13,042 nt of DNA, taken from NCBI GenBank assembly GCA_018895795.1, contig JAHINZ010000046.1, positions 1-13,042 of the forward strand, read 5' to 3'. Under the pieces are notes generated by a model that did no database searches, had not been told where the DNA came from, and saw nothing but the letters and a program-made list of their open reading frames with translations. Below are positions 6,213 through 13,042 of the stretch, piece after piece. Positions within the stretch are counted from its first letter, which is position 1. Each line of letters opens with the position of its first letter. Both the position numbers and the translations under genes were made by a program. This stretch comes from Alphaproteobacteria bacterium (GTDB taxonomy: Bacteria > Pseudomonadota > Alphaproteobacteria > Caulobacterales > Caulobacteraceae).

Positions 6213-9038
6213 CTACCGCGCCTCGCTGGCCCGGGCCCGCTTCAGCCCCGGACGGGCCTTGGGCGCGCCGGCTTCGTTGGCTTCCAGCGCCGCCAACAGG
6301 TCGGCTTTCAGGGCGGTGATCTTGCGGGTCTCGCTCAGCTTGCCGCCCGCCGCCGTCTGCACATAGAAGGCGTCGACCGCCCGTTCGCCATAGCCGTCGA
6401 TATGGGCCGACTGGATCGACAGGCCGCTCTGGGCCAGGGTCTGGGCCAGGGCGTGCAGCAGGCCCGGGCGGTCGCGGCCCGAGGCTTCCACCACGGTGGC
6501 GTCGTTGGAAGACTCGTTGTCCAGGCTGACGCTGGGGGCGATCGAGAAGGCGGCGGTGCGCGAGGCCTCGGCGCCGCGACGCGGCTCGAGACTGAGGGTG
6601 TCGCCCTTGCCGGCCGCCTCCAGGGCTTCGGCCAGGCGGTTCAGGGCGCGGGGATTCTCGCAGCCCAGCGGCGCGCCGGTGACATCCTGCACATAGAACA
6701 CGTCCAGGGCCTGGCCCTGGCGCGAGGTGAACACCCGGGCCCCGACGACATTGCCGCCCAGCGACGAGATGGCCAGGGCCAGGTCGGCGAACAGGCCGCG
6801 GCGGTCGCGGGCGGCGACCACGATCTCGGCGGCGTTGGAGCCGGGAGTCACCTGGCCCTCGGCGGCGGCCCCGCCCTGGATGGCGGCGCGGCGGGCGAGC
6901 GCCGCGTGGTCCCTCAGTTCCTGGGCGTTGAAGGCCCCGAAATAGGCGTCTTCCATCGCCGCGGCCCAGCCCGTGGCGGCCGGGTCGTCGGCGACCAGGG
7001 CGGCGCGCGCGGCCTCGGCGGCGGCCTCCTGGTGGCGCTTGACGCTGGCGGCGGCGTCGCTGCCGCGCCCGCCCCGGAATACCGCCTCGGTGGCGTTATA
7101 GAGTTCGCGCAGCAGCTGGCCCTTCCAGCCGTTCCAGACCCCCGGACCCACGGCGCGGATGTCGGCCACGGTCAGCACCAGCAGCAGGCGCAGGCGCTCG
7201 GGATTCTCGACGATGCGGGCGAAGGCGGCGACCGTGCCGGGATCGGAGACGTCGCGCTTCTGGGCGAAATCGCTCATCACCAAGTGGTTCTCGACCAGCC
7301 AGGCCACCAGCTCGACCTTCAGGCGGTCGACGCCCAGCCGTTCGCAGGCGCTGCGGGCCGACCGGGCCCCGGCCTTTTCCTGGCCGCCCACCCCGCCCTT
7401 GCCGGTGTCGTGCAGCAGCATGGCCAGGAACAGGGCCTCGCGGTCCTCGATCAGCGGCATGATCGACACGGCCAGCGGATGGTCGTCGACCAGGCGGCCG
7501 GCGGCGATGTCGCCGATCACCCCCACGGCCCGCAGGGTGTGCTCGTCCACGGTGTAGGAGTGGTACATGTTGAACTGCATCTGGGCGACGATGCGGCCAA
7601 ATTCCGGGATGAAGCGACCCAGGACCCCGGCGTCGTTCATCAGGGTCAGGGTGCGATAGGAGCGCTTGCCGCGGGCCAGCAGCTGCAGGAACGCCTTGGT
7701 CGCCTCCTCGTCGCGGCGCACCCGCGAGGTGATCAGACCCAGCGACCGGGTCACGGCGGTGAAGGCGTCGGGGTGCAGGTCCAGGTCGCGCTCGTCGGCG
7801 ATCTTGAACAGGCGGATCAGATTGACCGGATCGGCCTCGAACACCTCGGGCCCGTCGATATTGAGCCGGCCGCCGTCCTCAAAGAAGCCCTCGACGTCCA
7901 GCGCCTTGCGCTTGGGACGTCCGCCGCCGGGCAGGAAGCGGGAAATGCCCTTGGGGGCGTTCTTGAAATTGTCGGCTTCCAGCTTGGCCGAGAAGGCGCG
8001 GGTCAGGGCCCCGACCTCCTTGGCGATCAGGAAGTAGCGGCGCATGAAGCGCTCGACCGCCGGGGCGTCGCCGCGGTCGCCATAGCCCATGCGGCGGGCG
8101 ATCTCGGGCTGCAGGTCGAAGGTCAGGCGCTCTTCGGGCCGGCCGGTGGTGAAATGCAGGTGGGCGCGCACGGCGTGCAGGAAGTCGAAGGCGCGGATGA
8201 AGACCTTGGCTTCGCGGCGATCGAACACCGCCAGCTTGAAGACGTCTTCCGGGCGGTCGACGGGGTGCAGATATTCGGCGATCCACATCAGGGTGTGCAG
8301 GTCGCGCAGGCCGCCCTTGCCTTCCTTGACATTGGGCTCGACCATGTAGCGGCTGGCCCCGGCCCGGGCCTGGCGGTCGTCGCGCTCCTTCAGCTTGGCG
8401 GCGACGAACTGGGCCTCGGTGCCCTTCATCACATCGTCGCGGAAGCGGCGCTTGAGGTCCTCGCCCAGACGCTCGTCGCCGGTCAGGCGCCGCGCTTCCA
8501 GGATGGTGGTGCGGATCGTGAAATCCTCGCGCGACAGCCGCACGCATTCCTCGACCGTGCGCGAGGCGTGGCCGACCTTGAAGCCCAGGTCCCACAGCGC
8601 ATAGAGCATGAACTCGATCACGCTCTCGGCGTGGGGCGTGGTCTTGTAGGGCCGCAGGAACAGCAGATCGATGTCGCTGAACGGGGCCAGGGTGCGGCGG
8701 CCGTAGCCGCCGACGGCCAGCAGGCACAGGCGCTCGCCCTCGGTGGGGTTGCGGGCCCGGAACACATGGACCGTGGTGAAGTCGTAGAGGGCGGTGATCA
8801 CCTCGTCGGTGACGCCGCTGAGCAGGCGCGAGGTCTCCAGACCGCCGGCCCCGTTCTCCAGCCGCTCCTTGGCGATCATCCGGCCGCGAAACAGGGCCTG
8901 TTTGAGGATCTCGATGGCCCGGGCCCGTTGGGCGGCCTCGTCGCCGAGGGCGTCCAAAGCGGCGGCCGACAGACGGGCGCGCAAGGCGTGGCCGTCGACG
9001 ACGTGTTCGAGCGGGGTAGGGCGGAGGCGACGGGACAT
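6213..9038 (-). CDS. glnD: Bifunctional [protein-PII] uridylyltransferase / uridylyl-removing enzyme
   Basis: GlnD is the cytoplasmic glutamine sensor. At low glutamine it uridylylates PII proteins (GlnB/GlnK); at high glutamine it removes UMP, which controls glutamine synthetase adenylylation and nitrogen transcription. The 941-residue product has the full domain order. The nucleotidyltransferase domain has GGYGR at 110-114 and catalytic Asp122/Asp124 in SDID. A helical linker follows, with VEPNVKEGKGGLRDLHTL at about 233-250. The HD hydrolase domain carries His543-Asp544 in LLHDTGKGG and an upstream His500. Two C-terminal ACT domains (about 736-815 and 847-925) each begin with a DRxGL-type motif (RDRRGLFADL, RDRPGLLHAL). 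All key residues for both activities are present. It lies 80 bases downstream of mutS on the same strand. The ATG at 9038 has no Shine-Dalgarno sequence, but the conserved core and length fit. Confidence 0.97.
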   Translation of the reverse strand: MSRRLRPTPLEHVVDGHALRARLSAAALDALGDEAAQRARAIEILKQALFRGRMIAKERLENGAGGLETSRLLSGVTDEVITALYDFTTVHVFRARNPTEGERLCLLAVGGYGRRTLAPFSDIDLLFLRPYKTTPHAESVIEFMLYALWDLGFKVGHASRTVEECVRLSREDFTIRTTILEARRLTGDERLGEDLKRRFRDDVMKGTEAQFVAAKLKERDDRQARAGASRYMVEPNVKEGKGGLRDLHTLMWIAEYLHPVDRPEDVFKLAVFDRREAKVFIRAFDFLHAVRAHLHFTTGRPEERLTFDLQPEIARRMGYGDRGDAPAVERFMRRYFLIAKEVGALTRAFSAKLEADNFKNAPKGISRFLPGGGRPKRKALDVEGFFEDGGRLNIDGPEVFEADPVNLIRLFKIADERDLDLHPDAFTAVTRSLGLITSRVRRDEEATKAFLQLLARGKRSYRTLTLMNDAGVLGRFIPEFGRIVAQMQFNMYHSYTVDEHTLRAVGVIGDIAAGRLVDDHPLAVSIMPLIEDREALFLAMLLHDTGKGGVGGQEKAGARSARSACERLGVDRLKVELVAWLVENHLVMSDFAQKRDVSDPGTVAAFARIVENPERLRLLLVLTVADIRAVGPGVWNGWKGQLLRELYNATEAVFRGGRGSDAAASVKRHQEAAAEAARAALVADDPAATGWAAAMEDAYFGAFNAQELRDHAALARRAAIQGGAAAEGQVTPGSNAAEIVVAARDRRGLFADLALAISSLGGNVVGARVFTSRQGQALDVFYVQDVTGAPLGCENPRALNRLAEALEAAGKGDTLSLEPRRGAEASRTAAFSIAPSVSLDNESSNDATVVEASGRDRPGLLHALAQTLAQSGLSIQSAHIDGYGERAVDAFYVQTAAGGKLSETRKITALKADLLAALEANEAGAPKARPGLKRARASEAR

Positions 9039-9070
9039 GATGGGGATATGGTATTCTCAAGCGCGATAGC
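9039..9070 (-). promoter_or_regulatory. Possible glnD promoter giving a leaderless transcript
   Basis: Read on the minus strand, TTGGCT, 17 bases, then CATATC and CCCATC lead into the ATG. If these are the -35 and -10 elements, transcription would begin at or next to the start codon. That fits the absence of a Shine-Dalgarno sequence. Both hexamers are weak matches, so this is a hypothesis. Confidence 0.25.
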
Positions 9071-9118
9071 CAAAAGTGGAGGCCGGTTTTGGCGACCATC
9101 ACGCGTTCACTCTAAAGG

Positions 9119-11818
9119 TCAGGTCTTGAGCAGACCCTTAAGGCGATATAGCGCCTCCAGCGCCTCGCGCGGGGACATTCCGTCGATATCGAGGTCTTTC
9201 AGCGCCCTATCCAGGCCGCTGGGCGCCGCCGCGACGGGCGCCTGCAGGGCCGGGCTCATCGCGAACAGCGGCAGGTCGTCGAGCCGCGCCGGTGATTCGG
9301 CCTTGGTCTCCAGCCGGTCGAGCACCTCGCGGGCCCGGGCCACGACCGGTCCCGGCACCCCGGCCAGCTTGGCCACCTGCACGCCATAGGAACGATCGGC
9401 CGGACCCGGCGCGGCCTCGTGCAGAAACACCAGGTCGCCGTTCCACTCCTTGGCCCGCAGGGACAGGTTGGAGACGTGGGCCAGGCGCTGCTCCAGCGTC
9501 GCCAGCTCGTGATAATGGGTGGCGAACAGGGCCCGGCAGCGATTGGTGTCGTGCAGGGCCTCGGCGCAGGCCCAGGCGATGGCCAGGCCGTCATAGGTGG
9601 CCGTGCCCCGGCCGATCTCGTCCAGGATCACCAGGCTGCGCGGCGTGGCCTGGGTCAGGATGGCGGCGGTCTCGACCATCTCCATCATGAAGGTCGAGCG
9701 ACCCCGGGCCAGGTCATCGCCCGCGCCCACGCGGCTGAACAGCCTGTCGACCACGCCCAGGCGGAAACTAGCGGCCGGCACGAAACAGCCCGACTGGGCC
9801 AGGATGGCCAGCAGGGCGTTCTGGCGCAGGAAGGTCGACTTGCCGGCCATGTTGGGGCCGGTGACGATCGACAGCCGCGCCGCGACCTCGCCCGCCCCGT
9901 CCAGCCGGCAGTCATTGGGGGTATAGGGATCGCCGGCCCGCTTGACGGCGGCCTCGACCACCGGATGGCGGGCGCCTTGGGCCTCGAAGGCCAGGGAGCG
10001 GTCGACGATCGGTCGCACGGCCCCGCCGTCTTCCGCCCATTCGGCCAGGGCGGCCGCCACGTCCACCCGGGCCAGGGCCTCGGCGGCGATCTGGATGGCG
10101 TCGGCCAGCAGCCGGGCCACCTCGCGCCAGGTCTCGAAGGCGGCGATCTCCATGGCCAGCACCCGCTCGCCGGCCTGGGCGATGCGGGCGTCCAGATCGG
10201 CCAGCTCGACGGTGGTGAACCGCACCTGGTTGGCCAGGGTCTGACGGTGGATGAAGGTGGCGTTCAGCGGCGGCTGGAACAGCGGGTCGGCCTTGCCGGC
10301 CGTGGCCTCGACGAAATAGCCCAGCACACCGTTGTGGCGGATCTTCAGCGGCACGCCGCTGTCCATCACCAGCTGGGATTCCAGCGTGGCGATCACCCGG
10401 CGGCTGTTGTCGCGCAGGGCGCGGGCCTCATCCAGGTCGGGCAGGACGCCGGCGGCCACGAAGCCGCCGTCGCGGGCCAGGGCCGGCAGGTCGGGACCCA
10501 GGCCCTGGTCGAGCACGGTCAGGAACCGCGACAAGTCTTCCTGCAGCGACGGCGTCAGGGCCCGGAAGGCGTGCTCCAGCTCGAACGGCGGCGGCGACAG
10601 CGGGTCGCTGACCTCCCCCGCCAGGGCGGCCAACTGCTCGCCGACCTTCAGGGTGTCGCGCAGGCAGCCCAGGTCTCGCGGCCCGCCCCGGCCCAGGGCC
10701 AGGCGCGACAGGGCGCGGGCCATGTCGCCCGAGCCCTTCAGGGCCTCGCGCAGGCGCTGGCGCAGCGGCCGGTGCTCAACGAACCATTCCACCGCGTCCA
10801 GGCGCTGGTCGATGGCCGCGGGGTCCAGCAATGGCCGGGCCAGGCGCGAGGCCAGCATCCGGGCGCCGCCAGCGGTGATCGTGCGGTCGATGGCCGCCAG
10901 CAGCGAGCCATTGCGGTCGCCGGCCTGGGTGCGGTCGATCTCGAGACTGCCGCGCGTGGCCGGGTCGATGGCCATCACGTCGGCGTCGGCGGCCCGGCGC
11001 GGCGCGCGCAGAGCCGGCAGCTTGCCGGCCTGGGTCATGTCCAGATGGGCGGCGATCAGGCCCAGGGCCCCGATCTCGGCCGGCGACAGGCCGCCGAAAC
11101 CGTCCAGGGTGTCGACGCCGTACAGACGCTTGACCCGCGCCTCCGACGCCTGAGGCTCGGACAGGGCCGAGGGCATGGGCTGGACCAGGCCGCCGCAGAT
11201 CTTCAGGGTTTGCGACAGAGTCTCGTCCGACAGCAGTCGGTCGGCGACCAGGGTCTCGGACGGGGCCAGGGCGGCCAGGATCGCGGCGACCCCGTCCTTG
11301 CTGACCGAGAACACCTCGACCTCGCCGGTCGACAGCTCGACCGAGGCCACCGCCGCCTGCCCGGCCCGCACCGCGACCGCCGCGAGGCGATTGGCCCCCC
11401 GGGCGTCCAGCAGGCCGTCCTCGGTCAGGGTGCCGGGGGTGACCACCCGGACGATGTCGCGGCGGACGATCGACTTGGAGCCGCGCTTCCTGGCCTCGGC
11501 CGGGTCTTCCATCTGCTCGCAGACGGCGACCTTGAAGCCCAGGCGGATCAGTTTCGAAAGATAGGCCTCGGCCGCGTGCTGCGGCACCCCGGCCATCGGG
11601 ATCGGCTGGCCGCCATGGGTGCCGCGAAAGGTCTGGGAGATGCCCAAGGCGGCGGCGGCCTTGTAGGCGTCGTCGAAGAACAGCTCGTAGAAATCGCCCA
11701 TCCGGAAGAAGATCAGGGCGTCGGGCTGCCGCGCCTTCATCTCGAAGAACTGCTGCATCACCGGCGTCGCGCCGGTGGCGTCATAGGTCTGGATGGCGGG
11801 AGAGGCGGGGGCGTTCAT
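9119..11818 (-). CDS. mutS: DNA mismatch repair protein MutS
   Basis: MutS scans DNA as a dimer, binds mismatches and small loops, and recruits MutL using ATP. The 899-residue product is full length. The mismatch-binding domain has the Phe-x-Glu motif at Phe43-Glu45 (GDFYELF). The connector, lever and clamp domains occupy roughly 130-600, and SGVPLKIRHNGVLGYFVEAT lies at about 487-506. The ABC-type ATPase has Walker A GPNMAGKST at 654-662, the ABC-signature region with ARGRSTFMMEM at 704-714, Walker B LVILDEIGRGT at 729-739, and the ATHYHEL switch at 766-772. The C-terminal end (MSPREALEALYRLKGLLK) is the usual tetramerisation helix-turn-helix tail. It is the first gene of the minus-strand block, with glnD 80 bases downstream. 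The ATG at 11818 has no clear Shine-Dalgarno sequence, though conserved TPVMQQFFEMK starts at residue 18 and fixes the region. Confidence 0.98.
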   Translation of the reverse strand: MNAPASPAIQTYDATGATPVMQQFFEMKARQPDALIFFRMGDFYELFFDDAYKAAAALGISQTFRGTHGGQPIPMAGVPQHAAEAYLSKLIRLGFKVAVCEQMEDPAEARKRGSKSIVRRDIVRVVTPGTLTEDGLLDARGANRLAAVAVRAGQAAVASVELSTGEVEVFSVSKDGVAAILAALAPSETLVADRLLSDETLSQTLKICGGLVQPMPSALSEPQASEARVKRLYGVDTLDGFGGLSPAEIGALGLIAAHLDMTQAGKLPALRAPRRAADADVMAIDPATRGSLEIDRTQAGDRNGSLLAAIDRTITAGGARMLASRLARPLLDPAAIDQRLDAVEWFVEHRPLRQRLREALKGSGDMARALSRLALGRGGPRDLGCLRDTLKVGEQLAALAGEVSDPLSPPPFELEHAFRALTPSLQEDLSRFLTVLDQGLGPDLPALARDGGFVAAGVLPDLDEARALRDNSRRVIATLESQLVMDSGVPLKIRHNGVLGYFVEATAGKADPLFQPPLNATFIHRQTLANQVRFTTVELADLDARIAQAGERVLAMEIAAFETWREVARLLADAIQIAAEALARVDVAAALAEWAEDGGAVRPIVDRSLAFEAQGARHPVVEAAVKRAGDPYTPNDCRLDGAGEVAARLSIVTGPNMAGKSTFLRQNALLAILAQSGCFVPAASFRLGVVDRLFSRVGAGDDLARGRSTFMMEMVETAAILTQATPRSLVILDEIGRGTATYDGLAIAWACAEALHDTNRCRALFATHYHELATLEQRLAHVSNLSLRAKEWNGDLVFLHEAAPGPADRSYGVQVAKLAGVPGPVVARAREVLDRLETKAESPARLDDLPLFAMSPALQAPVAAAPSGLDRALKDLDIDGMSPREALEALYRLKGLLKT

Positions 11819-11982
11819 CGCCCGGGAAACTACAGAGCGTCGCGCGTCGCGTTAAGGGGTGATGTGCGGCGCGGGGCGATGGGGGACGTGGGGGGCCGCC
11901 CGGAGCGGACTTTTCGACGTTCGGCTAGGGGTGGGTCTTGGAAATGGGAGCCAACCCTGAAAGCAGACCTCTCCACCAGCAA
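11819..11982. other. Intergenic stretch upstream of mutS, no feature recognised
   Basis: This region must hold the mutS promoter on the minus strand. I could not pick out reliable promoter hexamers or a regulator site. It is G-rich on the plus strand around 11875-11900. With the palindrome at 11983-12097 and the TonB-domain gene leader at 12098-12254, it makes up the 436-base gap between mutS and the next gene. Confidence 0.3.
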
Positions 11983-12097
11983 CAAATTCTTGTCATCCCG
12001 GGCGGCGTAGCCGACCCGGGACCCAGGGGCCGGCGCATCCCGGTTGCCCCTGGGTCCCGGCGCTTCGCTGCGCTACGGCCGGGATGACAAGATTTTG
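11983..12097. repeat. 115-bp palindromic repeat with outer stem and three inner hairpins
   Basis: The outer stem pairs 11983-12001 (CAAATTCTTGTCATCCCGG) with 12079-12097, with one mismatch in 19. Inside are CGGC-GTA-GCCG (12003-12013), a perfect 15-bp stem CCGGGACCCAGGGGC (12016-12030) with GCCCCTGGGTCCCGG (12046-12060), and GCGC-TTCGCT-GCGC (12060-12073). TTGTCATCCCGG...CCGGGATGACAA elements are, from general knowledge, a common dispersed intergenic repeat in alphaproteobacteria. It separates the divergent mutS and TonB-domain genes and is unrelated in sequence to the cloverleaf repeats at 2369 and 5350, though similar in shape. Confidence 0.9.
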
Positions 12098-12237
12098 TAG
12101 GCTGCATGAAGCGAAGGCGGATGCGCCGTCGAACGCCAAACGATGGATTGCCCCTAGCCCGCCGTCAGAACTTCGTGCCAGATCGCGCTCAGGTTGGGGG
12201 TTGAGCATGTCTGCATCCTTGGGGGCCGGCGCGGGTC

Positions 12238-12242
12238 AGGAG
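12238..12242 (+). promoter_or_regulatory. Ribosome binding site deciding the TonB-domain gene start
   Basis: AGGAG lies 9 bases before the GTG at 12252 and 12 bases before the adjoining ATG at 12255. It favours this GTG-ATG pair over the in-frame ATG at 12207, which has only a G-run upstream, and over the ATG at 12084, which falls inside the palindromic repeat. Confidence 0.6.
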
Positions 12243-12254
12243 CGACCCGGCGTG

Positions 12255-12719
12255 ATGTCGCCTTACAAGCCCGACTGGCTGGAAAAGCCGACCGGCGAGG
12301 ACATGCAGTGGGCCTATCCCGCCCATGCCGAACGCCGCGGCGTTGAAGGCAAGGCGGTGATCACCTGCCAGGTTGGCCCCGACGGCCGGCTAGGAGACTG
12401 CCGGGTGGTGTCCGAGACCCCGAAAGGCGAAGATTTTGGCGTCGCCGCCATCGCCCTCTCGCAGAAATTCCGGATGCTACCCCCGCCGGAAGGTTACGCG
12501 GCGAAGGCGGCGGAAGTGACGATTCCGGTCGTCTTCCAGGTTCCGCACGGCGCGCCTTGGCCGGCCGGCGCGACCCTGGCGAGGCCCAAGAAGACCGCAC
12601 CGACTTTCACGCCGCTGGATTCCGGCGACGTCATGTTGACGATCGGCGTGGCGGCGATCGCCTTCGCGTTGCTGGCGCTGGTGTTCTCGCTGGCGGGCGG
12701 ACGCGGCCGCGCGCCTTAG
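12255..12719 (+). CDS. TonB C-terminal-domain protein with a C-terminal membrane anchor
   Basis: This is a 154-residue protein if it starts at the ATG at 12255 (one residue more from the GTG at 12252; 170 from the ATG at 12207). Residues about 5-95 resemble the TonB_C fold found in short Caulobacter-type proteins: PDWLEKPTGEDM, then a segment with AVITCQVGPDGRLGDCRVVSETP features (Cys38 and Cys49) and FGVAAIALSQKFRM. A Pro/Lys linker follows, then one hydrophobic segment at about 126-147 (VMLTIGVAAIAFALLALVFS) and a basic end, GGRGRAP. No N-terminal signal peptide or membrane segment is visible in any start model. That is opposite to classical TonB, which has an N-terminal anchor and a periplasmic C-terminal domain. 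A role in energy transduction is therefore uncertain. Its stop overlaps the stop of dnaJ on the other strand. Confidence 0.8.
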   Translation: MSPYKPDWLEKPTGEDMQWAYPAHAERRGVEGKAVITCQVGPDGRLGDCRVVSETPKGEDFGVAAIALSQKFRMLPPPEGYAAKAAEVTIPVVFQVPHGAPWPAGATLARPKKTAPTFTPLDSGDVMLTIGVAAIAFALLALVFSLAGGRGRAP

Positions 12720-13042
12720 CTGCCCGTGACCTCGTCCCAGAAGCGCTTGGCCTTGCCGACGAAATTGGCCGACTTGGGGTTCTGTTTCTCGCCGCACAGG
12801 TCGGCCAGCTCCTTGAGGAGCTCCTTCTGGCGCGCCGAGAGATGGGTCGGGGTCTCGACGAACAGTTCCACCACCAGGTCGCCGCGCTGGCGGCTGCGCA
12901 GGGACGGCATACCCTTGCCCTTGAGGCGGACGGTCTTGCCGGTCTGGGCGCCTTCGGGGACGGCGACGGTGATCTTGCACTCGCCGTCGCAAGCCTCGCC
13001 GCCCAGCAGGCAGGGGGCCTCGATCTCGCCGCCGAGGGCGGC
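12716..13042 (-). CDS. dnaJ: Chaperone protein DnaJ, C-terminal part (partial)
   Basis: The last 108 residues are visible; the J-domain, Gly/Phe region and zinc-finger core lie beyond the right edge. The frame reads through the window end without a break. It shows the second substrate-binding beta domain and dimerisation end of DnaJ: AALGGEIEAPCLLGG, KITVAVPEGAQTGKTVRLKG, GKGMPSLRSRQRGDLVVELF and the helical tail LSARQKELLKELADL. DnaJ is the Hsp40 co-chaperone that delivers clients to DnaK and stimulates its ATPase. The pair EACDGEC near the left of the visible part (two Cys) replaces residues usually acidic or polar in this strand region. The TAA at 12716-12718 overlaps the TAG of the convergent TonB-domain gene, so no intergenic terminator exists between them. 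Confidence 0.95.
   Translation of the reverse strand, partial: AALGGEIEAPCLLGGEACDGECKITVAVPEGAQTGKTVRLKGKGMPSLRSRQRGDLVVELFVETPTHLSARQKELLKELADLCGEKQNPKSANFVGKAKRFWDEVTGS

Noticed and set aside
6402..9389. A 995-codon open frame on the plus strand opposite glnD
   Set aside because: Composition is Gly/Ala/Gln/His/Arg-rich with no recognisable domain, and it mirrors the third-position GC bias of glnD, which has clear catalytic motifs on the minus strand.
9419..12010. An 863-codon open frame on the plus strand opposite mutS
   Set aside because: Same kind of antisense shadow; mutS on the minus strand carries all MutS motifs, and this frame runs into the palindromic repeat.
12084..12254. Longer start for the TonB-domain protein at 12084
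   Set aside because: This start is inside the palindromic repeat and lacks a ribosome binding site; the AGGAG at 12238 supports the 12252/12255 start.

Overview
The window is GC-rich chromosomal DNA with strong G/C bias at third codon positions. It looks like an alphaproteobacterium, most likely of the Caulobacteraceae (Caulobacter or Phenylobacterium type). This placement is an inference from protein style (TonB-dependent receptor, CYP153-type P450, Nfu-type carrier, short TonB C-terminal-domain protein beside dnaJ and mutS) and from GANTC-containing intergenic repeats. No species can be named from the sequence alone.

Layout from left to right: the 3' end of a TonB-dependent receptor (+, 1-351) closed by a textbook intrinsic terminator; an Nfu/NifU-type iron-sulfur carrier (-, 402-971); a divergent intergenic region with a nested dyad; a CYP153-like cytochrome P450 (+, 1092-2360); a cloverleaf-forming repeat between convergent genes; then a long minus-strand block transcribed right to left as mutS (9119-11818), glnD (6213-9038), murJ (3669-5300) and trpS (2447-3487). 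A 912-base gap separates glnD from murJ. On the right, a plus-strand TonB C-terminal-domain protein with a C-terminal membrane anchor (12255-12719) converges on the 3' end of dnaJ (-, 12716-13042), and the two stop codons overlap.

Most genes are conserved housekeeping genes: mismatch repair (MutS), nitrogen signalling (GlnD acting on PII), peptidoglycan precursor export (MurJ), tRNA-Trp charging (TrpS), protein folding (DnaJ) and Fe-S delivery (Nfu). The P450 is the clearest accessory metabolic gene, and no ferredoxin or ferredoxin reductase lies beside it. The genes do not form one pathway. The minus-strand block probably reflects conserved gene order, with at least two internal gaps large enough for promoters or terminators.

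The most unusual content is between the genes. There are three unrelated families of long, highly structured palindromic repeats: two copies of a cloverleaf element (2369-2445 and 5350-5460), a paired-hairpin inverted repeat after glnD (6023-6192), and a 115-base palindrome upstream of the TonB-domain gene (11983-12097). The glnD-murJ gap also holds a perfect 20-base AT-rich tandem duplication, a minus-strand open frame with protein-like composition but no start codon, and a segment with strong hairpin potential. I found no CRISPR array, complete insertion sequence, rRNA or tRNA. I saw no clear new multi-gene system; the best leads are the cloverleaf repeats and the glnD-murJ gap.
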